Shown here: positions 1 to 5,898 of the stretch, piece by piece
How positions within the stretch are numbered: position 1 is the first letter of the stretch
Layout: every line of letters begins with the position of its first letter
Origin: Actinomycetota bacterium
Lineage (GTDB): Bacteria; Actinomycetota; Thermoleophilia; Gaiellales; Gaiellaceae
Direction: 5' to 3'
DNA: 8,453 bases
Assembly (NCBI GenBank): GCA_003162235.1
Contig: PMMN01000045.1
Span: 3,426 to 11,878, forward strand
Made by a program: the position numbers and the translations under genes
Notes under the pieces: generated by a model
What the model saw: only the letters and a program-made list of their open reading frames with translations
What the model was told of the DNA's origin: nothing
Databases searched by the model: none

Positions 1-308
1 TCGCCCTTGACCAGGAGCTCGCTGAATACGGGCACGAAGGCCGAGGAGAGAGCGGCATCGGCAACCAGCGCCCGCACCAGGTTCGGCACCTGGAAGGCGG
101 CGGTGAAGGCATTGATGCCCGCCCCCTCGACGCCGAAGTAGTTTCGGGCCAGGATCTCCCGCGCCAGCCCGACGACCCGCGAGATCGCCGTCGCAAGGGC
201 GAAGATCACCGTCGAGAGCGCGAGTCGCCGGCCGTGCGCCGAGGTCTCGAAAGTGCCGGCCTCGGCAGCGTCTTCTACCGGTGGGCCGACTACGGGTTGC
301 TCGTCCAC
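1..308 (-). CDS. murJ: Lipid II flippase MurJ (MviN family), N-terminal part, truncated by window edge
   Basis: MurJ is an inner-membrane protein of the MOP exporter superfamily that flips lipid II across the membrane for peptidoglycan synthesis. Only the first 102 codons are present; the reading frame runs off the left edge. Visible family signature: a first membrane helix at about residues 29-46, then SRVVGLAREILARNYFG (43-59), INAFTAAFQVPNLVRAL (65-81) and ADAALSSAFVPVFSELL (83-99), the conserved N-terminal block of the family. Residues 1-27 are an acidic, probably cytoplasmic extension. The usual DAF motif reads NAF here (N66). I chose the GTG at 308 because no ATG lies upstream of the first helix and a TATACT -10 box sits 7 nt before it, which suggests a leaderless message. 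The gene is divergent from rpsT. The family call is firm; the exact start is inferred. Confidence 0.93.
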   Translation of the reverse strand, partial: MDEQPVVGPPVEDAAEAGTFETSAHGRRLALSTVIFALATAISRVVGLAREILARNYFGVEGAGINAFTAAFQVPNLVRALVADAALSSAFVPVFSELLVKG

Positions 309-315
309 GCGCCCG

Positions 316-343
316 AGTATAGGGTGACGCCCGCGCCGACCAA
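316..343 (-). promoter_or_regulatory. Candidate murJ promoter (TTGGTC - 16 bp - TATACT)
   Basis: On the minus strand, TATACT (321 down to 316) matches the sigma-70 type -10 consensus at 5 of 6 positions. TTGGTC (343 down to 338) lies 16 bp upstream as a weak -35. The -10 ends 7 nt before the GTG chosen for murJ, so transcription would begin at or next to the start codon. No Shine-Dalgarno sequence is visible, which agrees with a leaderless transcript, a common arrangement in actinobacteria. Inference from sequence only. Confidence 0.45.
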
Positions 344-430
344 ACGCTTGCCCCGGCGCAGGTACGTTTATCGCCGTCTGAGGATAGGACGGGTGGTCAA
401 CGAGCGTTCTCGCCGTCTCGCTCGGTCGTC

Positions 431-439
431 TGCTACCAT
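431..439 (+). promoter_or_regulatory. Candidate extended -10 promoter of rpsT (TGC TACCAT)
   Basis: TGCTACCAT combines a TGn extension with TACCAT, a 4 of 6 match to the -10 consensus. It predicts a transcript start near 446, about 27 nt before the rpsT ATG. No convincing -35 lies 16-18 bp upstream, which the TGn element could compensate for. The call rests on one short motif and on position. Confidence 0.3.
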
Positions 440-445
440 CGCTCG

Positions 446-466
446 CGCCCGCAGAGCGGGCGTTTT
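446..466 (+). promoter_or_regulatory. Hairpin plus T-run in the rpsT leader
   Basis: A perfect 7-bp inverted repeat, CGCCCGC (446-452) and GCGGGCG (456-462) with an AGA loop, is followed by TTTT (463-466). It has the form of an intrinsic terminator, yet it ends only 6 nt before the rpsT ATG, and no plus-strand gene precedes it. It could attenuate or control translation of rpsT, occupying the place where a Shine-Dalgarno would sit. S20 is known to control its own synthesis in E. coli, but a link to this structure is inference. Confidence 0.4.
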
Positions 467-472
467 CACGCT

Positions 473-733
473 ATGGCCAACATTAAGCAACAGAAGAAAC
501 GCATCGGCATCACCGCCCGCCAGCGGCTCGAGAACCTGCGCTTTCGCTCGACCGTGAAGACGCTCACGAAGCGCCTCCAATCCGCGGTGGACGAAGGCGA
601 AGCGGCCAAGATCGAGGCCGAGCACAAGCAGCTCGTGCAGTGGATCGATAAAGCCGCCGCCCGCGGAGCAATGCACCGCAACGCCGCCGCGCGCAAGAAG
701 TCGCAGGCAACGCGGCTCGTCGCCGGCAAGTAG
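473..733 (+). CDS. rpsT: 30S ribosomal protein S20
   Basis: An 86-residue, strongly basic protein of normal S20 length. S20 binds 16S rRNA early in assembly of the small subunit and forms a bundle of long helices. Family marks: the MANIKQQKKRIG start, the R-rich first helix (about 16-36, including LRFRSTVKTLTKRL), an acidic middle (VDEGEAAKIEAEH, about 39-51) and the late IDKAAARGAMHRNAAARKKS segment (58-77). The ATG at 473 has no good Shine-Dalgarno sequence; the nearest upstream element is the hairpin at 446-466. The gene converges with holA, whose stop lies 9 bp beyond the rpsT stop, with no obvious terminator between them. This convergent pairing is also seen in other actinobacteria. Confidence 0.97.
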   Translation: MANIKQQKKRIGITARQRLENLRFRSTVKTLTKRLQSAVDEGEAAKIEAEHKQLVQWIDKAAARGAMHRNAAARKKSQATRLVAGK

Positions 734-742
734 CTCTCGCCT

Positions 743-1708
743 CTACGCTGCTTGCGTAAGCGCGATCAGCGCCCGCTCGAACTCGAGCTCGCTTGGCAGT
801 CGACTGCCTCCCTTGAGCGCCAGGTCGAGCGCCGCCAACCGCACCGTCGCCCGGCGCAGCTCGGCTTCGCTGAAGTTACGCGCCTGGGCGAAGGCCTTTT
901 CAGCCGCGTAGGGATGCATCCCCAGCTGCGCGGCGGCCTCGCGCGGGCCGAGTCCTTGCTGAGAGAGCCGGCGGCAAGCCTGCACCTTGCCGATGTGGGC
1001 GGAGAGAAGAGCGGCCAGGCGGGTCAGGAGCGCCTGTCGCGATTCGCTTGCCCGCTCGAGCAGCAGCTCGTAAGCGGCCAGAGCTCCGCTCGCATCGCGG
1101 CGGCCCCAGGCATCGGTGAGCCCGAACGGCGCCACCTCACCGCGCGGGCAGACGAGTAGTTCCAGGTCCTTATCGCCGATCTTCTCGCCGCCGGCCCAGG
1201 TCGCCAGCTTGTCGATCTCGCAGGCCAGCTCGTGCATGTCGTCGCCGACGAGCTCGATCAGCCCGTGCGCGAACCCCGGCGAAACCGCTACGCCGCGCTC
1301 GCGCAGCTGTGCCTGCACCCACTTCGGCAGATCCTTCTTGATTACGTCGTAGGCGAGGATCTGGCCCCTCTTCCCGATCGCTTTCGCCAGCGCCGAGTCG
1401 CGACGGAGCTGCTCGGCGACAAGCGCCAGCACGGTCTCGGGGGCGGGATCGTCGAGGTAGGCGCCGACTACCTTCGCGTCGGCCGCCTTCCAGCGCTCGA
1501 CCCCGTCAACGATCACCGCCCGGCCGCCGCTCGCAAACAGCCCGCCCGCATTGCAGGCGGCAACGGCCTCCTCCCCGCTCGTGTCGCTCGCATCCAGGCG
1601 CTCCACCGCCTCGGGACCGAAGCGGTCGCGTAGGCGCCGCACCGCGAGCTCGACCCGCGGACGGTTCGTCCCGAAGATCAGATAGGCGGCCTTGAGAGCT
1701 TCAGCCAC
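743..1708 (-). CDS. holA: DNA polymerase III subunit delta
   Basis: The delta subunit of the clamp loader opens the beta sliding clamp so that it can be placed on primed DNA during replication. The 321-residue product has the usual family length. The N-terminal AAA+-like domain starts with YLIFGTN (9-15), a degenerate P-loop as expected for delta, which does not hydrolyse ATP. A middle helical part follows (about 143-187, GFAHGLIELVGDDMHELACE). The C-terminal collar domain (about 205-321) shows ARNFSEAELRRATVRLAALD (276-295) and the LALKGG segment (296-301). The open frame extends much further upstream, but homology starts at the GTG at 1708, inside the last codons of comEC, giving an 8-bp overlap and probable translational coupling. 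It is last in the comEA-comEC-holA operon. Confidence 0.93.
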   Translation of the reverse strand: MAEALKAAYLIFGTNRPRVELAVRRLRDRFGPEAVERLDASDTSGEEAVAACNAGGLFASGGRAVIVDGVERWKAADAKVVGAYLDDPAPETVLALVAEQLRRDSALAKAIGKRGQILAYDVIKKDLPKWVQAQLRERGVAVSPGFAHGLIELVGDDMHELACEIDKLATWAGGEKIGDKDLELLVCPRGEVAPFGLTDAWGRRDASGALAAYELLLERASESRQALLTRLAALLSAHIGKVQACRRLSQQGLGPREAAAQLGMHPYAAEKAFAQARNFSEAELRRATVRLAALDLALKGGSRLPSELEFERALIALTQAA

Positions 1709-4019
1709 AGGGCAAGGATACGGTGTCTGCGTGCTGAGCCTTGACGCTGATCGCGCAGCCGTCCGACTCGAGCACGATCTGACCGTCGAGATCGGTGCGG
1801 AAGACAGCGAGCCACGCGTCCTGGGCCAGCGCGGCAAGAGTCGAGGGCGTCGGATGGCCGTAGTCGTTGTGCAGGCCGACGGAGATGACGGCGACCTCGG
1901 GGCGGAGCCGTTGCAGCAGCTCGGGCAGGCCGTCGTCGGAGGAGCCGTGATGAGCCACCTTGTACACCTCGAGCGGCCCGATCCCGAGCGGGAGCGTGAT
2001 ATTCGACTCGGCGTCGGCAGGAAGGAGAACGTCGGTCGAGCCGTAGGAGGCGAGAGCGACGATCGCCGACTCGTTGTCGTCGCCGCCGCTGGGGCGAGAA
2101 TTGCGAGGCCAGAGGATGCGCAGGCGCAGATCGCCCAGGTCGATCTCCTCGCCCGCGCGGGCAAGCCTGAAGGGAACGCCTCGTCGCGCGGCCTCGTGGC
2201 GAGCGTCGAGCTCGTACGACTCGTTCGAGGGTACGCCCGGATCGAGCACGAACGCCACCGGCAGCTTGCTCAGCAGCTCGGGCGCCCCGCCGATGTGATC
2301 TCTCTGAGGATGGCTGAGTAGAAGGGCGTCGAGCCGGCGAACGCCGAGCCGGCGAAGCTGCCCGGACACGTTCGCCTCTGGCGGGCCCGCGTCTACGAGC
2401 ACGGCGCCGTCGGGCGTCTGAAGTAGCGTCGAGTCGCCCTGGCCGACGTCGAGGAACGTGATCCGGAGCCCTTTCGGAGGCGGGGGCAGAAGCCGCGGCT
2501 GCTGCTGCCAGCCCCAGAGCGGGATATAGGCGAGCAGGACAAGCGAGACGAAGCGCGACAGTCGCGGCCGCTCCAGAAAGGGAGCGATCGCGAGCAGGAA
2601 CAGCGCCGGGGCGAGCCGCAGCAACTCCGACCTATTCACTTGCGCGCCCGGAAGCGAGCCCGTGAAGCGCGCGCAGAAGCCGATGTACGAAGCCAGGAGC
2701 CCGTTCGCAAACGCCAGCGCCCGAACGGCGGGAAAGGCGACCGGCGCCACAAGCGCGCAGGCAAGCCCGAGAAAGAGAATCAGCGGTACAACGGGCTCGA
2801 CGAAGGCATTCGCGAGCACTCCATAGACGGGCACTTTGCCGAACTGGAGCAGCATGATCGGCGTGGTCGCCAGGGTGCAAACAAGCGAGACCGCGACGAC
2901 GGAGCGCAGCCACTTCGGCAACCGGAATCTCTTCTCCAGCCAGCGTTCGAGTGGCTTCTCGCCCAGAAAGATCGCGCCCACCGCCGCGAACGAGAGCTGG
3001 AAGCCGGCGTCGTAGAGGGATTGCGGATTCCAGCCCAGCAGTACGATCGCCCCGAGCAGGAGGAAGTACCAGCGGTCGCGGGGCCGCGCCGCCAGCCAGG
3101 CCAGCGAGGCGAGCGCCCCCGCCACAGCCGCCCGAATCACAGACGGCTGCCACCCAACCACGAGCACGTAGCCGGCGATCGTGGTCAGCGCCAGCAACTC
3201 CCCCAGTCGCCGCGGTACTCCGCAGAGCCAGCAAAAGGCGAGCACTCCCGTGACGAGGAAGGCGACGTTCTGGCCCGAGACGGCAAGAAGATGGTAGAGA
3301 CCGGAGCGGCGAAAGGACTGGCGCAGCCCGGGCGAGAGACCTTCGTCCTCACCGAGAACGAGGCCGAGCACCAGCCCGCGCCGCTCGCCTTTCAGGCCGG
3401 GAGCGAGGTAGCGCACCAGGCGCTCGCGCAGGCGATCGCCGAAACCGCCGATGCCGCCACGCCTGCCAACCTGGTGCCAGTACGTCGCCTTGATGACGAC
3501 GTGGATTCCCTGGCGCGCGAGCCATGCGCGCTGGTCGAACCCGCTCGTGCTTTTCGGGCGCGGCAACTGCACTTGGGCGACGAGCTCGAGCACGGCGCCG
3601 ATCGGCGGCTTCTTCCCGGTCGACAGCTCGATCCAGACGGGCTCACTGAATACGAGACGACCGAAACTCTCGATTTGGCCGGGAGCGCTGACGGCGGAGG
3701 CGCTCTCCTTCACCGGCCCGGTTACGACAACCCGCGCCCGGGCGCTCTCGCCGGCGTGCGCGACCAGGCGGCTGTACTCGAGCGAAGCGAGTCTGAGCGA
3801 AGCGAACACCAGGCCAAGCAACAAACAGACGCCGCAGGTCGCTGCCAGACGCAGCCAGACCTTCGAGCACAACGCGGCGCAGGAGACGAACAGTAGGGCG
3901 CCTACCGCGGCGGCGAGCACGCCGGCCCGAACCGCGTTCGCAAGCGCCAGACCGAGACACAACGAGGCGGCGAGCCAGTGCTGAAGCGGCAACTGCCGCA
4001 GTTCGCCTCTAAGGAACAA
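1701..4019 (-). CDS. comEC: ComEC/Rec2-family DNA internalization channel with C-terminal metallo-beta-lactamase domain
   Basis: ComEC is the inner-membrane channel that carries single-stranded DNA into the cell during natural transformation. The 772-residue product has the full domain set. An N-terminal part with two or three membrane helices and an OB-like region (about 1-185, DUF4131 type) includes FDQRAWLARQGIHVVI (161-176). The competence domain (about 210-505) has the signature FRRSGLYHLLAVSGQNVAFL (236-255), PSVIRAA (292-298) and LYDAGFQLSFAAVGAI (335-350). The metallo-beta-lactamase domain (about 518-755) has FLDVGQGDS (522-530), LVDAG (541-545), SHPQRDHIGG (569-578), AHHGSS (689-694) and NDYGHP (718-723), so the probable metal ligands and nuclease site are kept. 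The TTG at 4019 is the first codon after an in-frame stop and overlaps comEA by 11 bp; a TTG at 3992 is an alternative. The end overlaps holA by 8 bp. Confidence 0.94.
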   Translation of the reverse strand: MFLRGELRQLPLQHWLAASLCLGLALANAVRAGVLAAAVGALLFVSCAALCSKVWLRLAATCGVCLLLGLVFASLRLASLEYSRLVAHAGESARARVVVTGPVKESASAVSAPGQIESFGRLVFSEPVWIELSTGKKPPIGAVLELVAQVQLPRPKSTSGFDQRAWLARQGIHVVIKATYWHQVGRRGGIGGFGDRLRERLVRYLAPGLKGERRGLVLGLVLGEDEGLSPGLRQSFRRSGLYHLLAVSGQNVAFLVTGVLAFCWLCGVPRRLGELLALTTIAGYVLVVGWQPSVIRAAVAGALASLAWLAARPRDRWYFLLLGAIVLLGWNPQSLYDAGFQLSFAAVGAIFLGEKPLERWLEKRFRLPKWLRSVVAVSLVCTLATTPIMLLQFGKVPVYGVLANAFVEPVVPLILFLGLACALVAPVAFPAVRALAFANGLLASYIGFCARFTGSLPGAQVNRSELLRLAPALFLLAIAPFLERPRLSRFVSLVLLAYIPLWGWQQQPRLLPPPPKGLRITFLDVGQGDSTLLQTPDGAVLVDAGPPEANVSGQLRRLGVRRLDALLLSHPQRDHIGGAPELLSKLPVAFVLDPGVPSNESYELDARHEAARRGVPFRLARAGEEIDLGDLRLRILWPRNSRPSGGDDNESAIVALASYGSTDVLLPADAESNITLPLGIGPLEVYKVAHHGSSDDGLPELLQRLRPEVAVISVGLHNDYGHPTPSTLAALAQDAWLAVFRTDLDGQIVLESDGCAISVKAQHADTVSLPCG
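3780..3805. repeat. Short direct repeat inside comEC (GAGCGAAGCGA x2)
   Basis: GAGCGAAGCGA occurs at 3780-3790 and again at 3795-3805, a period of 15 bp, so the frame is kept. On the coding strand it gives two ASL steps in a row (residues 73-80 region, FASLRLASLE) near the end of an N-terminal membrane helix. It looks like a small in-frame duplication with no evident function. Confidence 0.6.
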
Positions 4020-4593
4020 CTAGATCGCGGAGCTCGGCCAGCTTCGCCGGCCCGATGCCGCTGACCGCGTCGAGCTCGTCCACCGACTTGAAGGCTCCGT
4101 TGGCCGTGCGGTAGTCGATGATGCGCTGGGCGGTGGCGGGACCGACCCCGGGCAGTGCGTCGAGCTGCTCGGGGGTTGCGCTGTTCAGGTGCACGGGCGC
4201 GGTTGGCGAAGGGCTGGAAGAGCCGGTTGCCGCGGCGGGGGTGGCGGCGCTCGCTTTCACCGGAACCAGCACCTGCTCGCCGTCGGTCACGGGAGCCGCT
4301 CGGTTGACGAGAGTGAGATCGGCCTTTCTGGTCGCCCCGCCCGCTTTCACGAGCGCGTCGTTGACGCGCGCGCCGTCCGGGAGCCTGTACAGACCGGGAC
4401 GGAGCACCGCGCCGGAGACGTCCACGTAGAGCAGCGCGTGCGACTTGGCGCCGGAGCTCAGCAGCCGCGCGCGCGGTTTTACCGGCGCGGACGAATGCCT
4501 CGAGCTGAGCAGCTTCCCGGCCACTACGAGCAAGGCGAGAGCCAGTAGCGCAAGCGCGAGCGCCTGGCGGCGAGAGATCTCCGGAAGTTGCAT
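4009..4593 (-). CDS. comEA: ComEA-family membrane-anchored DNA-binding competence protein
   Basis: ComEA binds incoming double-stranded DNA outside the cytoplasmic membrane and passes it to ComEC. The 194-residue protein has the expected order: a short basic N-terminus, one membrane anchor (about 10-27, run of A/L/V), an SLBB domain (about 53-113, LLYVDVSGAVLRPGLYRLPDG through GEQVLVPV), a Ser/Pro/Ala-rich linker (about 114-133) and a helix-hairpin-helix pair at the C-terminus (134-194). The latter shows LNSATPEQLDALPGVGPATA (136-155) and VSGIGPAKLAELRDL (177-191). Both GIGP/GVGP hairpins that contact the DNA backbone are intact. The ATG at 4593 has only a weak upstream ribosome site. It is first in the comEA-comEC-holA operon and divergent from the LacI-like gene. 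It could serve DNA uptake as nutrient or repair template rather than transformation; the sequence cannot say. Confidence 0.94.
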   Translation of the reverse strand: MQLPEISRRQALALALLALALLVVAGKLLSSRHSSAPVKPRARLLSSGAKSHALLYVDVSGAVLRPGLYRLPDGARVNDALVKAGGATRKADLTLVNRAAPVTDGEQVLVPVKASAATPAAATGSSSPSPTAPVHLNSATPEQLDALPGVGPATAQRIIDYRTANGAFKSVDELDAVSGIGPAKLAELRDLVVP

Positions 4594-4706
4594 GAACCGA
4601 TCTTGCCGCTCGATTCGTCGCCACTCTGCGCCGGAACTGAGACAAGTCGCGCACAGGTCGATTCGAACTCGGTGCCTCTCGCGGCTCTGGCAGGTCGCTA
4701 ACCGTG

Positions 4707-4742
4707 CGAGCCCGGAGAGAACAGTGTGAACACACGGGCTCG
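4707..4742. promoter_or_regulatory. Inverted repeat CGAGCCCG / CGGGCTCG in the divergent spacer
   Basis: Perfect 8-bp arms at 4707-4714 and 4735-4742 enclose a 20-nt centre. The centre holds GGAGAG (4714-4719), which overlaps the left arm by one base, and a GTG at 4726 spaced 6 nt from it, that is, a good ribosome site and the upstream start candidate of the LacI-like gene. The repeat could be an operator for the divergent pair or, if transcribed, a stem that hides this ribosome site. Function is not known. Confidence 0.4.
4724..4735. promoter_or_regulatory. Palindrome GTGTG-AA-CACAC, possible operator
   Basis: A 12-bp inverted repeat with 5-bp arms and a 2-bp spacer lies between the divergent genes comEA and the LacI-like gene. 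Its size and symmetry fit a dimeric repressor or activator site. I cannot assign it to a known regulator family, and a chance origin is possible. Confidence 0.3.
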
Positions 4743-4781
4743 GAGAGGATCGTGCGGTCAGCGGCCCGAGGCGGGCGCTGA

Positions 4782-4798
4782 GCCGGGCTTCGCCCGGC
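4782..4798. other. Perfect hairpin GCCGGGC-TTC-GCCCGGC
   Basis: A 7-bp perfect stem with a 3-nt loop sits in the spacer upstream of the LacI-like gene's ATG. It has no T-run on either strand, so it is not a standard terminator. It resembles the short GC-rich repeats scattered between genes in GC-rich genomes. Its presence is one reason to doubt that 4726-4881 is coding. Confidence 0.4.
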
Positions 4799-4881
4799 GG
4801 GAGCCGCCGCCGGCCAGTGACGCGAGAGGGCGCTCGCCGCCTACAGTTCGTATCCGGGTAACCGATGATCTAAGTGAGCGT

Positions 4882-5898
4882 ATGAACAGCCGATTCGATT
4901 CACGAGATCCGGGCCACATCTCTCCGATGGGCATGCTCGTCTTGCTGCGCGAGCAGGCTAACGATGCGCTCGAGCTCAAGGCTCGCTCCGAGGCCATGGC
5001 CGAGAAGTGGATGCGCGATCCCTCTCACCCGCGCTTTTTGATCGGCCTCATCTCCTGCTTGCTTCCGATCCCCGACCTCCTGCACCCGGTCTTCGAAAAG
5101 ATGCTGCTCGGCATCCGCGGTCGCCTGACGGCGAACAGTTGCGACCTTCTGCTCTGCGCGACGCGGCCGCTCGGAGCCGACGAGAGCCTGCGCCGAGCCG
5201 CGGCCCTGCAGACGATCGACCGAGGCGTGAACGCGCTGATCGCCTGGGGTATCGCCAGCGACGACCCCGAATGCGAACCGATCTTGAACTCCGGCCTTCC
5301 CGTCATCTTCGTCGACAACGATTTGCTCGACGCCCGCGCGGGCAGCGTGACCTCCGCCAACGTCGATGGAATGGCGAAGGCCGTCAATCACCTCTACGAG
5401 ACCGGACACCGCCGGATCGCTCACATCAGCGGTCACTACGAGACCCGGCCTGGACCCGACCGCCTCTTCGGCTACCGCTCCGAGCTCGACAAGCTGGGGC
5501 TGCCGAGCCTGCCCGAGTACGTCGAAGAAGGCGATTTCTTCCACGACAGTGGCTTCGAGGCCATGAGGTGCTTACTTGAACTACCGCAACCACCCGATGC
5601 CGTCGCGTGCGCAAGCGACTCGATGGCGATCGGAGCGATGGCGGCGATCGAGGGGGCGGGGCTGCGCGTCCCGGGCGATATCGCGGTCACCGGCTTCGAC
5701 GATGCCGAGTACGCCGCGAGCGTCGTGCCGGCGCTGACGACCTTGCGCCAGGACGCGCTCGGCATGGGCACCGCGGCGGCCGAAGCCGTCCTGCGAATGC
5801 TCGAGGATCCTGAGATCTCCCCGCCCGTGGCCGTGATCGAGACGGAGCTGATCGTGCGCGATTCGAGCGGCGCCGCGACCGTTAGACGACCAGATTGA
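4882..5898 (+). CDS. LacI-family ligand-binding (Peripla_BP_3-like) protein lacking the helix-turn-helix domain
   Basis: The 338-residue product matches the sugar-binding core of LacI/GalR regulators: FLIGLISC (52-59, where the core begins), GVNALIAW (115-122), LPVIFVDN (139-146), [15 protein letters not shown] (170-184), [19 protein letters not shown] (239-257), [12 protein letters not shown] (263-274), PALTTLRQD (283-291) and the terminal [10 protein letters not shown] (321-330). The normal LacI helix-turn-helix and hinge (about 55-60 residues) are absent. Instead there are about 50 residues with a likely helix ([20 protein letters not shown], 16-35). No signal peptide is seen, so it is probably cytoplasmic. 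It may sense a sugar or nucleoside-like ligand and act through a partner. Start: ATG 4882 has a weak AAGTGAG upstream. A GTG at 4726 has a better GGAGAG site and would add 52 residues, but that part is rich in R, P and G, poor in codon bias and contains hairpins. The 3' end overlaps leuS by 17 bp. Confidence 0.85.
   Translation: MNSRFDSRDPGHISPMGMLVLLREQANDALELKARSEAMAEKWMRDPSHPRFLIGLISCLLPIPDLLHPVFEKMLLGIRGRLTANSCDLLLCATRPLGADESLRRAAALQTIDRGVNALIAWGIASDDPECEPILNSGLPVIFVDNDLLDARAGSVTSANVDGMAKAVNHLYETGHRRIAHISGHYETRPGPDRLFGYRSELDKLGLPSLPEYVEEGDFFHDSGFEAMRCLLELPQPPDAVACASDSMAIGAMAAIEGAGLRVPGDIAVTGFDDAEYAASVVPALTTLRQDALGMGTAAAEAVLRMLEDPEISPPVAVIETELIVRDSSGAATVRRPD

Noticed and set aside
1709..2164. 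Upstream extension of the holA frame, about 152 codons
   Set aside because: It lies inside the comEC metallo-beta-lactamase coding sequence, is rich in R, S, T and P, and shows no delta-subunit homology. HolA similarity begins at the GTG at 1708.
2640..3896. 418-codon plus-strand open frame opposite comEC
   Set aside because: It is antisense to a gene with clear domain homology and its translation is low-complexity (R, E, Q, P, A), typical of shadow frames in GC-rich DNA.
4594..4660. Promoter for comEA (TTGTCT with ACGAAT downstream on the minus strand)
   Set aside because: Spacing of 20 bp is too long and the -10 match is poor; not enough to list.
3902..4735. 277-codon minus-strand frame over comEA
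   Set aside because: It overlaps comEA in another frame, is extremely rich in Arg/Ala, and has no recognisable motif.
4726..4881. N-terminal extension of the LacI-like gene from the GTG at 4726, possibly carrying the missing DNA-binding domain
   Set aside because: The 52 residues contain no helix-turn-helix pattern, and the one other upstream plus-strand reading frame I translated (from 4594) shows none either. The start itself remains open because its ribosome site is good.
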